From positions 248,001 to 312,000 of the forward strand of contig NZ_NWTG01000004.1 in NCBI RefSeq assembly GCF_002532045.1: a DNA stretch of 64,000 nt, in the 5' to 3' direction. Below, piece after piece: positions 1 to 7,317 of the stretch. Below the pieces are notes generated by a model. The model saw only the letters and a list, made by a program, of their open reading frames with translations, did no database searches and was not told the DNA's origin. Source of the DNA: Bradyrhizobium sp. C9. GTDB taxonomy: Bacteria; Pseudomonadota; Alphaproteobacteria; Rhizobiales; Xanthobacteraceae. Every line of letters starts with the position of its first letter. Position 1 is the first letter of the stretch. The translations under genes and the position numbers were made by a program.

Positions 1-38
1 CCAGCTTGTCGCGCCGCTGAGGCGGTGCGGCTCAACCC

Positions 39-56
39 GCGCAATCGTGCGCAACT
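39..56 (+). promoter_or_regulatory. Leader hairpin, copy 1
   Basis: GCGCAATCGTGCGCAACT. The arms GCGCA and TGCGC pair around the loop ATCG, then AACTGAAAAGG leads to the start codon at 72. It is the first of eight copies in the left arm, each 14 to 22 bases upstream of a start codon. The role is unknown; an RNA hairpin in the 5' leader is the favoured reading. Confidence 0.7.
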
Positions 57-71
57 GAAAAGGCAAACTCG

Positions 72-143
72 ATGAAAGACTTTCTTCTCTTCCTCGCCGT
101 GGCGTTCGTTGGAACGCTTGTAATCGTCGCCTGCTGTATCTGA
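72..143 (+). CDS. Small single-pass membrane peptide, 23 aa
   Basis: ATG at 72 follows the repeated leader hairpin and a purine-rich stretch in the same arrangement as the larger genes downstream. This argues that it is translated despite its size. The product begins MKDF and continues as one hydrophobic stretch (LLFLAVAFVGTLVIVACCI) to the stop, so it would be a short transmembrane peptide. No family is recognised. A small membrane-active regulator or phage early peptide is possible, but that is inference. Confidence 0.4.
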   Translation: MKDFLLFLAVAFVGTLVIVACCI

Positions 144-190
144 CGATTTGCAGCCTATGCCGTGCACGTCGCGGCATAAACGGCAAATCG
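144..190. terminator. Nested inverted repeat between genes
   Basis: The outer arms CGATTTGC (144-151) and GCAAATCG (183-190) enclose the inner arms TATGCCG (156-162) and CGGCATA (172-178). The nested hairpin starts directly at the upstream stop codon and ends 9 bases before the next leader hairpin. There is no U-tract, so a processing or mRNA-stability structure is as likely as a terminator. Confidence 0.5.
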
Positions 191-199
191 CCGAACCCC

Positions 200-217
200 G
201 CGCAATTGTGCGCAACT
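200..217 (+). promoter_or_regulatory. Leader hairpin, copy 2
   Basis: GCGCAATTGTGCGCAACT, loop ATTG. It lies 18 bases before the start codon of the DUF932 gene at 236. It carries the same AACT tail and A-rich spacer as the other copies. Confidence 0.7.
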
Positions 218-235
218 CCAAAGGAAGTAACTGCA

Positions 236-1114
236 ATGACTGTCTACACCTCAACCGCCCGTTTCGATGGTACCGCCCGCGCTCTCACCGAGAACGAATT
301 GCGCAAGCTGGCGCCGTCGGTTTTCGCGGTCGACGCTCACCATTCACGTTCCGAACGCTTCCAGCCTATCCCGACGTTTGACGTGCTGCGCGCGCTGATG
401 GCGGAAGGCTTCCAGCCCGTCGGCGCGAAACAGAGCGTTGCCCGGCTCGATGATCGCCGCGACTTCACCAAGCATCTGATCCGCCTGCGCCGTCTCGACA
501 ACGCCGCAACCTACACCGTCGGTGACACCGTCTGCGAAATTCTCCTCAAGAATGCCAATGACGGGACATCGGCCTATGACTTGATCGCCGGGCTTTTCCG
601 TGTCCGTTGCCTCAACAGCCTTGTGGCGCAGGTCGGCACCGTCGAATCCGTCAAGGTCCGCCACACCGGCACCGCGCAGGATGTTTCGCACAAGGTGATT
701 GAGGGCACCTATCGCGTGCTGGGCGAGGCCCAGAAGGCTCTATCGGCGCCGCAGGACTGGGCGCGCCTGGCACTCGACCGCGACGAAAAGCAGGTGCTGG
801 CAGAAGCCGCGCACGTTCTGCGGTTCGGTGATGCGGAAGGCGAAACGAATACGCCGATTCAGCCCGCGCAGTTGCTGCAGCCGCGTCGCCGCGACGACGT
901 CGCCGCCGATCTCTGGACTACGTTCAATGTGGTTCAGGAAAACGTCATCCGTGGCGGGCTGTCAGCTCGCGGGCTCGATGCCAACGGCCGCCGCCGTCGC
1001 GTCACGACTCGCGCCGTTAACGGGATTGATCAAGACGTGAAACTGAACCGCGCCCTTTTCACGCTCGCGGCCAAAATGGCGGAGCTCAAAGGCGCGGCTC
1101 GCATCGCGGCCTAA
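236..1114 (+). CDS. DUF932 family protein
   Basis: A 292-residue protein of the DUF932 (phage/plasmid-like, TIGR03299-related) family. This is seen in the central FTKHLIRLRR segment, which follows a GFQPVGAKQS stretch, and in the GLFRVRCLNSL core. These proteins are common early genes of large phages and conjugative plasmids, and their biochemical role is not established. The start at 236 is preferred over an in-frame ATG at 206 because 206 lies inside the leader hairpin, while 236 sits behind AAAGGAAG. The gene is the first large member of the left-arm cluster. Confidence 0.85.
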   Translation: MTVYTSTARFDGTARALTENELRKLAPSVFAVDAHHSRSERFQPIPTFDVLRALMAEGFQPVGAKQSVARLDDRRDFTKHLIRLRRLDNAATYTVGDTVCEILLKNANDGTSAYDLIAGLFRVRCLNSLVAQVGTVESVKVRHTGTAQDVSHKVIEGTYRVLGEAQKALSAPQDWARLALDRDEKQVLAEAAHVLRFGDAEGETNTPIQPAQLLQPRRRDDVAADLWTTFNVVQENVIRGGLSARGLDANGRRRRVTTRAVNGIDQDVKLNRALFTLAAKMAELKGAARIAA

Positions 1115-1126
1115 GCGATTGCAGCC

Positions 1127-1151
1127 CATGCCCGGGCTTGTCCCGGGCATG
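1127..1151. repeat. Palindromic intergenic repeat
   Basis: Perfect 10-bp arms CATGCCCGGG and CCCGGGCATG around CTTGT, 12 bases after the DUF932 stop. From general knowledge, GCCCGGGCTTGTCCCGGGC palindromes are common chromosomal intergenic repeats in Bradyrhizobium-type genomes. Here it stands in the place of the nested hairpin at 144-190. Confidence 0.7.
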
Positions 1152-1171
1152 ATCGGCAACCGCCGGAAACC

Positions 1172-1189
1172 GCGCAATTGTGCGCAACT
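1172..1189 (+). promoter_or_regulatory. Leader hairpin, copy 3
   Basis: GCGCAATTGTGCGCAACT, identical to copy 2. It lies 19 bases before the start codon at 1209, with GAAAAAGGGAAAA between. Confidence 0.7.
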
Positions 1190-1208
1190 CGAAAAAGGGA
1201 AAATTGCC

Positions 1209-1313
1209 ATGAAGTATCGCCGCCACGATTCCGACCGCAAGCCAACCGACAAGCGGACTCGCCGCGCCGTGCTGAGCCAAGGCAAGCGCGCCTTTCTGAA
1301 TTCCTGCCTCTGA
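1209..1313 (+). CDS. Small basic protein, 34 aa
   Basis: Starts MKYRRHDSDRKPTDKRTRR and has about a third basic residues, so it could bind nucleic acid. It is preceded by the leader hairpin plus AAAAAGGGAAAA, which supports translation from 1209. The next gene begins 12 bases after its stop. No family is recognised. Confidence 0.5.
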   Translation: MKYRRHDSDRKPTDKRTRRAVLSQGKRAFLNSCL

Positions 1314-1325
1314 GGAGCTAGGCCT

Positions 1326-1622
1326 ATGCCTGTTATCGAACTGGACGGCGCAGTCTATTTCAATTGCTGTACCGGCACCGCTGCGCCGGATTGGTCTCAA
1401 TTCGTCGCGCTCGAAACCGGCGGCTGCACTACGGAAACAGACGCGCGAACGGGCCAAGAATGGACCAACGGCGGAGAGCCGGACGACGTTGCCGAATTCT
1501 GGACTGTTTACGGCCGCCTGAAGGAAGGCGGTTGCGAGGCCATTACGGATTGCAAGACGCGGGCTGAGGTTGACGCGGTCGCGCTCCGCCTCTCCGAGCT
1601 ATCCGGGCTTCCCGTTCATTGA
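1326..1622 (+). CDS. Hypothetical early protein, 98 aa
   Basis: Begins 12 bases after the preceding small gene with a GAGGAG ribosome-binding site, so it is probably co-transcribed from the leader at 1172. It has no leader hairpin of its own. The protein is acidic, with EWTNGGEPDDVAEFWTVYGR in the middle and a C-terminal helix around TRAEVDAVALRLSELSG. No known domain is seen. The repeated spacing of aromatic and acidic residues resembles small phage early proteins of unknown function. Confidence 0.65.
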   Translation: MPVIELDGAVYFNCCTGTAAPDWSQFVALETGGCTTETDARTGQEWTNGGEPDDVAEFWTVYGRLKEGGCEAITDCKTRAEVDAVALRLSELSGLPVH

Positions 1623-1632
1623 CGTTGCGACA

Positions 1633-1656
1633 CTGCGCAGGCCTGGCCCTGCGCAG
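1633..1656. terminator. Intergenic hairpin
   Basis: Arms CTGCGCAGG (1633-1641) and CCTGCGCAG (1648-1656) around CCTGGC, 10 bases after the stop at 1622 and before leader copy 4. It has no U-run. Confidence 0.5.
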
Positions 1657-1680
1657 CACGGAACGCCAAAGCGGACTAAC

Positions 1681-1698
1681 GCGCGATTGTGCGCAACT
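1681..1698 (+). promoter_or_regulatory. Leader hairpin, copy 4
   Basis: GCGCGATTGTGCGCAACT. The fifth stem pair is G-T here instead of A-T, a pair that is stable as G-U in RNA but a mismatch in DNA. It lies 16 bases before the start codon at 1715. Confidence 0.7.
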
Positions 1699-1714
1699 CA
1701 AAAGGACTCTGGAT

Positions 1715-1918
1715 ATGCGAGGGATTTGGACTCTCTACGTCGACCAATACGGCAACCGCTGGGGCGCCAGCACGGTTGCGGAGCTGCGCGGCAAGATCGG
1801 CGGCGGGCGCATCGCCAAGATGTATCGCGACAAGGCGAACGGCCGCGCCGTCCACTGCGGCTACATCATCGGTTCGCATTGGTGCACCGCTTATAGGCCT
1901 GTCGAGGTGCCCGCATGA
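1715..1918 (+). CDS. Hypothetical early protein, 67 aa
   Basis: The ATG at 1715 follows the leader hairpin and AAAAGGACT. The product begins MRGIWTLYVDQYGNRWGAST and contains GKIGGGRIAKMYRDK, so it is a small, compact and probably soluble basic protein. The stop codon overlaps the next start as ATGA, showing translational coupling. No family is recognised. Confidence 0.6.
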   Translation: MRGIWTLYVDQYGNRWGASTVAELRGKIGGGRIAKMYRDKANGRAVHCGYIIGSHWCTAYRPVEVPA

Positions 1919-2055
1919 TGGCGGAGACATTCATTCCCGACAACATCCACGGGATTCCCGTTGGCTTCTACACGGACCGCGGAATCGCCGCGCTGCTGCG
2001 CAGTTTCTGCCGTTATCCCGCCGCGGTGCGGTTCATTGCGGACATGCTGGAATAG
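1915..2055 (+). CDS. Hypothetical protein, 46 aa
   Basis: Starts within the previous stop codon (ATGA at 1915-1918) and runs to a TAG at 2053. The product begins MMAETFIPDNIHGIPVGFY and ends with a short amphipathic helix, FCRYPAAVRFIADMLE. The overlap and the intact frame support it. Its function is unknown. Confidence 0.45.
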   Translation: MMAETFIPDNIHGIPVGFYTDRGIAALLRSFCRYPAAVRFIADMLE

Positions 2056-2056
2056 C

Positions 2057-2071
2057 GCGGGCCTGGCCCGC
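2057..2071. terminator. Short GC-rich intergenic hairpin
   Basis: GCGGGC and GCCCGC around CTG, two bases after the stop at 2055 and 16 bases before leader copy 5. It fits the stop-hairpin-leader-start layout of this cluster. Confidence 0.4.
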
Positions 2072-2086
2072 CGACGTTTCGAACCC

Positions 2087-2104
2087 GCGCGATTGTGCGC
2101 AACT
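2087..2104 (+). promoter_or_regulatory. Leader hairpin, copy 5
   Basis: GCGCGATTGTGCGCAACT, with the G-T/G-U pair of copy 4. It lies 19 bases before the start codon at 2124, with GAAAGAGGAG between. Confidence 0.7.
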
Positions 2105-2123
2105 GAAAGAGGAGCAATTCAAC

Positions 2124-2687
2124 ATGGCTTGGCAGTTCTATGACTTTTTCGTCCATCCGACTATCCACGGGCCGATGCCGGAAAAGCGCTGGATTCCGGC
2201 CGCAAACGACAAGCCGCACAAGGTGCGGCGTAGCTCGAAAGTCACCCGCACCGCTGGCGGCGTGTCCGCTGACGATTTGAACGAACGCCACGCAATCGAG
2301 TACGCGCGTTGGCTGGCGCGGCGAGACAACGCCGATATCCCGTCCGGTACCTCGCCGCTAATCATCTGGGACGGCGTGACAGACGCCGCCGGAAAATGGC
2401 GCAAGCGCGCCCGTGCAGTCGAGTTTGGCACGCGGCGGACAACTCACACCGGCTACGGCCGAAACGCCTGCACAACGCACCACTGGGACGTCGCCGCCCG
2501 GATCGAAATTCCGCATTGGGATTGGCAGCCCGCCGAACCGGTTGAGGAGATCACTCCGGAAGCGGTACCGGTCCCGGTTGCGCCTTCCTTCAAGATCCCG
2601 GGCAGGATCCTGCGGACATCATGCCTTGTGCCAGTTTTGGCGCGTGTCCCGGTTGCGCCTTCCTGCGCAATTCGGCTTGCGGCTTGA
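2124..2687 (+). CDS. Hypothetical protein with proline linkers, 187 aa
   Basis: Start chosen at 2124, behind the leader and GAGGAG; the frame stays open upstream but that part overlaps earlier genes. The N-terminal half (MAWQFYDFFVHPTIHGP, then HAIEYARWLARRDNADIP) looks globular. The C-terminal third holds two copies of a VPVAPS linker encoded by near-identical DNA (2572-2588 and 2647-2663), which recurs in neighbouring genes. No known domain is seen. The linker copies suggest tail growth by repeat duplication. Confidence 0.6.
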   Translation: MAWQFYDFFVHPTIHGPMPEKRWIPAANDKPHKVRRSSKVTRTAGGVSADDLNERHAIEYARWLARRDNADIPSGTSPLIIWDGVTDAAGKWRKRARAVEFGTRRTTHTGYGRNACTTHHWDVAARIEIPHWDWQPAEPVEEITPEAVPVPVAPSFKIPGRILRTSCLVPVLARVPVAPSCAIRLAA

Positions 2688-2697
2688 GACGGCGCCG

Positions 2698-3057
2698 ATG
2701 AAACGCCAGCAAGCTCCGACGTTCAATCAACTTTGCGATGCATTGCAGTCGCGTCCTTCGCCGCGCTCGCAAGCCGAATGGCGCGAGGCCTCAACAGCCA
2801 TGCGCCTGGCCCGGCGCCATCCCGGCCGCGTCGGCCGAACGATCTATATCGAATGCGGGACATTTGCGCGCCGCATTTACCTTGAGGCCACTTGGGGCGG
2901 GGTGAATTGCTACAACGGCCCGCACCCATTCGGCTACGTCAACATGATCGCTCACCACCGGTTCGTGCTCCGGCAGGGACTGCGGGAAGGCCGCGTTGCG
3001 GAAGCCCGACACTTTGCTGAGGCCTCGCGCCTCCGCGGGCCGGTGCCGCTGCCATGA
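2698..3057 (+). CDS. Hypothetical protein, 119 aa
   Basis: ATG at 2698, ten bases after the preceding stop. The product is basic and Arg/His-rich, with REASTAMRLARRHPGRVGR in the first half and NCYNGPHPFGYVNMIAHHR in the second. Its stop overlaps the next start as ATGA. No family is recognised, and the ribosome-binding site is weak, so translation probably depends on coupling to the upstream gene. Confidence 0.5.
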   Translation: MKRQQAPTFNQLCDALQSRPSPRSQAEWREASTAMRLARRHPGRVGRTIYIECGTFARRIYLEATWGGVNCYNGPHPFGYVNMIAHHRFVLRQGLREGRVAEARHFAEASRLRGPVPLP

Positions 3058-3161
3058 CGCGAAAGCCTCAACCCCGCAAACAGCGCTGCCCCTACTGCAG
3101 GCAGTTGCGGCCGTTCTACATGATCGCCGCACACATCACCCAATGCGAGGCGCTTAGGTAG
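3054..3161 (+). CDS. C2HC zinc-finger peptide, 35 aa
   Basis: Overlaps the previous gene by ATGA (3054-3057). The peptide is basic at the start (MTRKPQPRKQR) and has CPYC at residues 12-15, then H27 and C31. This spacing fits a single zinc-binding finger. Small fingers of this sort are common among phage early proteins; the target is unknown. It ends at TAG just before the first post-stop repeat. Confidence 0.5.
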   Translation: MTRKPQPRKQRCPYCRQLRPFYMIAAHITQCEALR

Positions 3162-3164
3162 CGT

Positions 3165-3222
3165 CCCGGCTACGACCGATTTCCACGGTGGATGACGTTC
3201 CCCCCCGGCGTCGGCCGATTCC
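3165..3222 (+). repeat. Post-stop repeats, pair 1
   Basis: CCCGGCTACGACCGATTTCC starts 3 bases after the stop at 3161. A diverged second copy, CCCGGCGTCGGCCGATTCC, lies at about 3204-3222. They are the first members of the CCCCGGCTACGATCGATTT family, which is found after stop codons up to 9379. Confidence 0.65.
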
Positions 3223-3228
3223 AAATCC

Positions 3229-3246
3229 GCGCAATAGTGCGCAACT
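3229..3246 (+). promoter_or_regulatory. Leader hairpin, copy 6
   Basis: GCGCAATAGTGCGCAACT. The stem is unchanged and the loop is ATAG. It lies 18 bases before the start codon at 3265, with AATAGGAGG between. Confidence 0.7.
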
Positions 3247-3264
3247 GAATAGGAGGTTTCCGAG

Positions 3265-4683
3265 ATGACTGACAGCAACACCAAGCGCGCATTTTCGCCT
3301 ACCGGTAGCGAAATCGTCGCCACCGCCGACATGATCCCCGGCAACGCGATGTGCTTTTTCTATGGCCGCAACGCCGATGGCACGCTCGAAATGGACCATT
3401 CGAGCGAGGGCACTCGCATGTGCTGGGATGGCGCCATCACCAAGACCGACGAGCGCGGCCAAACCCTATTCATCGCCCAGGACGGCACCGAGTGGCCCGA
3501 AGATTCGATCCACCTGGAAGGCGAGGAGCCGCGCCAGATGCCGGCCGCGCCGGATTCCCCGGTTGCGCCTCTTCTCTCCGCTCGCGAGCATGCAACCGTT
3601 TTGGCCGCTCTACGCCACTGGCAGCGCCATCAAGCTGATAGCGTCGGCGTGAGCCGCAACGTGATCCCGGAGGACGATATCGCCACTATCGGCGGCACCG
3701 TGGCGCCTATGCGCGCCGCTGAGGTCGATGCCCTTTGCATGCGGCTCAACTCCCCGGTTGCGCCTTCGCCCGATTGGCGCGAGATCGCGCGCGACCTGGC
3801 TGGCGCGCTCGACGCCTGCAGCCATCAGATTGGCCAGATGTCCGGCATGTTCGATGACGAGGACGGAACGATCGCGGCCGCCGTCTCGGACGCTGATGAC
3901 GCGACGGAGTCCTATCGCAAGGCCATCGCTGGCGCACGGCCTTCGCGCTCGCCTGCGCTCGGAACGGTTTGGACCTGCACCACCGACGGCGACGAGTGCG
4001 CGCTCACCACAACCATTCACGCCACGGAAGCGGAGGCGCTGGAGCGTGTTCGCGACGACTTGCGGATGGATTGCAAGCCAAACCAATTGAAGCACCTTGG
4101 GGCGCTGCCCGCGGTTGATTTGCCGGAAGCGTGGACCGAAGCCAACGACGGCGCGTGCATCATCGAAAGCCACAAATTGCCGTGCCTCCCCGCTGCGCCC
4201 TCGCCCCTTGCCGTCGTGGTTGAACAGGGCCTTGTCGCGCGCGTCATGTCCGACAATCCCGAGCTGATCGGTGCGCCGGTGCTGCTGATCGATCATGACA
4301 CCGAAGGCGCCGACGCCGACGATGTTTTCCAGATCGCCGCGAATGACGGCAGGGCCGTGTCAATCGTCGGCCACATCTTCAACGTCGAGGCATCGGACGT
4401 GCACTTGCCAGCTGTCATGGCAACCATGCTGGAGCGCGGCCGCGACTTGCGGCAGCCACCTGGCGGATTTCCGGGTCAGGATGATCGGGCGCGCGCCGAA
4501 GGCTGGTGTCTGATTGAGGACGCTGGCGGGCTGCTGCGCATCGAGGCTGACAGCGACTCCGACATTTTCAGCCCGGGCGGCGTCAGCCACGACGACGAGG
4601 CCGAGGCCTTCGTCAAGGCGAAAGCGGCCGAAGGCAGCGAGTATCACATCGCGGCGCTTGCCCGGGTCGGCACCGCGCAATAG
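3265..4683 (+). CDS. Large acidic hypothetical protein, 472 aa
   Basis: Start at 3265 behind leader copy 6 and AGGAGG. The protein is acidic and looks multi-domain, with segments joined by SPVAP/PAAPSP linkers at about residues 97-101, 163-167 and 312-317. Two of these are encoded by the same TCCCCGGTTGCGCC DNA repeat. The last 60 residues (GWCLIEDAGGLLRIEAD, then SHDDEAEAFVKAKAAEG) look like a separate small alpha/beta domain. No catalytic motif is recognised. Acidic multi-linker proteins are often DNA mimics or scaffolds, which is only a suggestion here. The TAG stop is followed directly by a post-stop repeat. Confidence 0.7.
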   Translation: MTDSNTKRAFSPTGSEIVATADMIPGNAMCFFYGRNADGTLEMDHSSEGTRMCWDGAITKTDERGQTLFIAQDGTEWPEDSIHLEGEEPRQMPAAPDSPVAPLLSAREHATVLAALRHWQRHQADSVGVSRNVIPEDDIATIGGTVAPMRAAEVDALCMRLNSPVAPSPDWREIARDLAGALDACSHQIGQMSGMFDDEDGTIAAAVSDADDATESYRKAIAGARPSRSPALGTVWTCTTDGDECALTTTIHATEAEALERVRDDLRMDCKPNQLKHLGALPAVDLPEAWTEANDGACIIESHKLPCLPAAPSPLAVVVEQGLVARVMSDNPELIGAPVLLIDHDTEGADADDVFQIAANDGRAVSIVGHIFNVEASDVHLPAVMATMLERGRDLRQPPGGFPGQDDRARAEGWCLIEDAGGLLRIEADSDSDIFSPGGVSHDDEAEAFVKAKAAEGSEYHIAALARVGTAQ

Positions 4684-4731
4684 CCCCGGCTACGATCGAT
4701 TTCCCTCACCCCCGAGCTACGACCGATTTCG
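4684..4731 (+). repeat. Post-stop repeats, pair 2
   Basis: CCCCGGCTACGATCGATTTC begins at the base after the stop TAG (4681-4683). A second copy, CCCGAGCTACGACCGATTTC, follows at 4711. The leader hairpin starts 5 bases later. Confidence 0.75.
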
Positions 4732-4735
4732 CAAG

Positions 4736-4753
4736 GCGCAATCGTGCGCAACT
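4736..4753 (+). promoter_or_regulatory. Leader hairpin, copy 7
   Basis: GCGCAATCGTGCGCAACT, loop ATCG as in copy 1. It lies 18 bases before the start codon at 4772, with GAAAAGGAG between. Confidence 0.7.
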
Positions 4754-4771
4754 GAAAAGGAGCAAGATCAC

Positions 4772-6928
4772 ATGAACCATACCGCCACCTATTCGCCCGA
4801 TGACAACAAATTGCGCCTCTATCCCGCGCACCGCCTCGACGCCGAGGAGTACGCGCGCGTAAAGGCCGCCGGCTTCAAGTGGGCGCCGCGTCAAGAACTG
4901 TTCGTCAAGCCGACCTGGTCGCCGGAAGCCGAGGACCTGCTGATTGATCTCGCTGGCGAGATCGGCGACGAGGATACGAGCCTGGTGGATCGCGCCGAGC
5001 AGCGCGCCGACCGTTTCGAGGACTACAGCGACAAGCGCCTCGCCGACGCCGAGCGCGCGCGGAAGACGGTCGATGAGATCGCAGAGCGCTTCTACATGGG
5101 TCAGCCGATCCTTGTGGGCCACCATTCGGAGAGGAGCGCGCGCAAAGACAAAGAGCGCATGGACAACGGCATGCGCAAAGCTCTCAAGCTCTGGGATACC
5201 TCGAACTATTGGACCGCGCGCGCGGCCGGCGCGATCGCTCACGCGAAATACAAAGAACTGCCGGCCGTCCGGCATCGCCGCATCAAGACCATCGAATCCG
5301 ACAAGCGAAAGCTGGAAAAGTCGACGGCCGAGAATGAGCGTCAGCTCAAAGCTTGGCGGATTGTCGCCAGCATCACCGACGCCGAGAAGCAGCGCTCAAC
5401 CGGTCTCACCGTGGCGAACGTCGGCGGCTATTGGTCAATGTCTTTCCCCCTGGCCGACTATCCGCGCGATCCGCCGGCCTCGCAGTACGAGGGCCCCATG
5501 GGCCTTTGGTCGGCTATCGATGGGAACGTCATCACGGCCGCCACGGCAGCCGAGCTTGCGATTGCTGGCCTGGAACGCTCAGCCCCGCGCAAAGCCCGCT
5601 GGATTGCTCATTACGACAACCGCCTGGCCTATGAACGCGCGATGCTGGCCGAGCAGATCGGAACGGAGGCGAGCGCCAACCCGCTGGCCGACCGCTTCGC
5701 TTTCGCTGTCGGCGGCCAAGTGCATGCTGGCCGATACGACGAATGGCTGACCGTGACGAAGGTCAACCGCGGCGCCAACGGTTCGGTTTCAAGCATCACC
5801 ACCACCACGCCGGCCGGCTCGCGCAACAAGCTGGCGCGTTGGCGAGTCGAGAGCGTCCGCGACTATCAGGCGCCGAGCGAGGAGACCGTCGCCGCGGCGA
5901 AGGCGGCAAGCAAGCTCCCGCCGCTCTGCAACTATCCCGGCGATGACTTCGCCCGCCTGACTCAGGATGAATACGACAAGGTTCCGAAGGACTATCGAGG
6001 TTATCGACCGCGTGCCGCTACCGAGACGGTCGGCGCGCACCGTACCCGCGTAGCCATCGGGGCCTATGCGTTCCGCGGCACCTGCGACCCCAACAAGCGA
6101 CATTCCTACGCCGGGGTTTTCATCACGGATGCAAAGCGCGTCGACCCGCCCAAGGTCGTGCCAGCCCCCGAGCCGCAGGAGCCGGCCGAATTCGTCGCCG
6201 AGTATGTCGCGCCACCCGCTGTTGACCTTGACGCGACGCTGGGAACAATCGCCGAGATCATGGCGGAGCCGTCGCCGGTTGAGTCCGTGCCGGAAGTCGT
6301 CCCGGTTGCGCCCGCGGAATCGCTGCGCCATCTCCCGGATACGGCCGATTTGCCGGCGCCGACAGCCGCGGACACGTTCGAGGCAATGCGGGCGATGCTC
6401 AGGGGTGGCGGCGTGCAGGTCGTCGTAGCCCCGCAACTCTTCGCGACCCCGCCCACCTTGGCGACCGATGTGATCGAGGCGGCAGACATTCAGCCCGGCC
6501 ACCTGGTGCTGGAGCCGAACGCCGGCACGGGGGCCCTCGTCTATCCTGCACTGGAGCGCGGCGCGAGCGTTACCGCTGTTGAGATAAACGACGTCCTGGC
6601 GCGGACGCTCGGGCTCGATCGTCGGATATACCTGACGGTGCGACTCGATTTCCTCACTCTCGAACCGTCCGACGAGTGGATGTTTGACCGCGTCGTGATG
6701 AATCCCCCGTTCGAGCGCGGAGCAGACATCAAGCATATCGAGCACGCGCGGCGGTTTCTGAGACCTGGCGGCCGGCTGGTCGCGATCTGCGCCGACGGCC
6801 CGCGCCAACGGGCGAAGCTCGAACCGATCGCAGCGGAGTACCGCGCCTTGCCCGCCGGGTCCTTCAAGGCCGCCGGCACGATGGTCAACACGGCGTTGGT
6901 CGTCATCGACGGGCCGCCGCCTGGATAG
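4772..6928 (+). CDS. DUF3560 protein fused to a C-terminal methyltransferase
   Basis: 718 residues. The N-terminal third matches the DUF3560 pattern: LDAEEYARVKAAGFKWAPRQ, then a coiled, charged helix with QPILVGHHSERSARKD. A middle region follows, and a proline linker (VPVAPAESLR) at about residue 515. The last 160 residues form a class I methyltransferase: VLEPNAGTGALVYPAL is the AdoMet-binding motif and VVMNPPFERG is the NPPF catalytic motif of N6-adenine-type enzymes. The order suggests a phage DNA-modification or methyl-marking protein with an accessory DUF3560 module. Substrate specificity cannot be read. Leader copy 7 and GAAAAGGAG fix the start. Confidence 0.85.
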   Translation: MNHTATYSPDDNKLRLYPAHRLDAEEYARVKAAGFKWAPRQELFVKPTWSPEAEDLLIDLAGEIGDEDTSLVDRAEQRADRFEDYSDKRLADAERARKTVDEIAERFYMGQPILVGHHSERSARKDKERMDNGMRKALKLWDTSNYWTARAAGAIAHAKYKELPAVRHRRIKTIESDKRKLEKSTAENERQLKAWRIVASITDAEKQRSTGLTVANVGGYWSMSFPLADYPRDPPASQYEGPMGLWSAIDGNVITAATAAELAIAGLERSAPRKARWIAHYDNRLAYERAMLAEQIGTEASANPLADRFAFAVGGQVHAGRYDEWLTVTKVNRGANGSVSSITTTTPAGSRNKLARWRVESVRDYQAPSEETVAAAKAASKLPPLCNYPGDDFARLTQDEYDKVPKDYRGYRPRAATETVGAHRTRVAIGAYAFRGTCDPNKRHSYAGVFITDAKRVDPPKVVPAPEPQEPAEFVAEYVAPPAVDLDATLGTIAEIMAEPSPVESVPEVVPVAPAESLRHLPDTADLPAPTAADTFEAMRAMLRGGGVQVVVAPQLFATPPTLATDVIEAADIQPGHLVLEPNAGTGALVYPALERGASVTAVEINDVLARTLGLDRRIYLTVRLDFLTLEPSDEWMFDRVVMNPPFERGADIKHIEHARRFLRPGGRLVAICADGPRQRAKLEPIAAEYRALPAGSFKAAGTMVNTALVVIDGPPPG

Positions 6929-6929
6929 C

Positions 6930-6987
6930 CCCCCGGCTGCGCCCTCTCGCTTACGACCGATTTCCCACCCCCCGGCTGCGACCGATT
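6930..6987 (+). repeat. Post-stop repeats, pair 3 (long form)
   Basis: The first copy is extended, CCCCGGCTGCGCCCTCTCGC followed by TTACGACCGATTTCC. The second is the short form, CCCCGGCTGCGACCGATTT (6969-6987). The inserted TGCGCCCTCTCGC resembles the PVAP/PAAP linker DNA found inside the neighbouring genes. Confidence 0.7.
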
Positions 6988-7002
6988 TGAGAGGAGACCC
7001 CC

Positions 7003-7242
7003 ATGACCGACTTCATCATCTGCAGAAACTGCGGCACCGAGGAGCACGCGCACCTGATCGACGCTAAGCCGGAGATCGGCGCCGATGAAAACAGCGACTT
7101 CACCCGCATGGAATGCATTGCCTGTTATGGGCCCGGCTGGCGACCGGCTGCATCAACGTCCGATTTCAAACTCTCGGTGGCGCCGCACTTAGCGCCGTAC
7201 TACGCGGCCTATGCTGGGCGGATGGGCTGGACACCGCAGTAG
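7003..7242 (+). CDS. Zinc-ribbon protein, 79 aa
   Basis: Two CxxC knuckles, CRNC at residues 7-10 and CIAC at about 45-48, make a zinc ribbon. The C-terminal half (FKLSVAPHLAPYYAAYAGRMG) is probably helical. The start at 7003 has GAGAGGAG seven bases upstream. No leader hairpin precedes it; only the post-stop repeat fills the spacer. The function is unknown. Confidence 0.65.
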   Translation: MTDFIICRNCGTEEHAHLIDAKPEIGADENSDFTRMECIACYGPGWRPAASTSDFKLSVAPHLAPYYAAYAGRMGWTPQ

Positions 7243-7301
7243 CCCGGCTGCGCCCCTGCGTACGACCGTTTTCCCGTCATCCCCTCGGCTACGGCCGATT
7301 C
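7243..7301 (+). repeat. Post-stop repeats, pair 4
   Basis: An extended copy CCCGGCTGCGCCCCTGCGTA followed by CGACCGTTTTCCC, then a short copy CCCCTCGGCTACGGCCGATTC (7281-7301). The stop TAG is at 7240-7242. Confidence 0.7.
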
Positions 7302-7317
7302 TGAAAGGAGAATTACC

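Noticed and set aside
1689-2123. Upstream extension of the gene at 2124-2687
   Set aside because: The frame is open from 1689 but overlaps two supported genes and the leader hairpin; the ribosome-binding site and repeat layout put the start at 2124.
5789-6808. Long minus-strand open frame of 339 codons
   Set aside because: It is antisense to the DUF3560-methylase gene, whose domains are clear, and its product has no recognisable domain. GC-rich codons leave such shadow frames.
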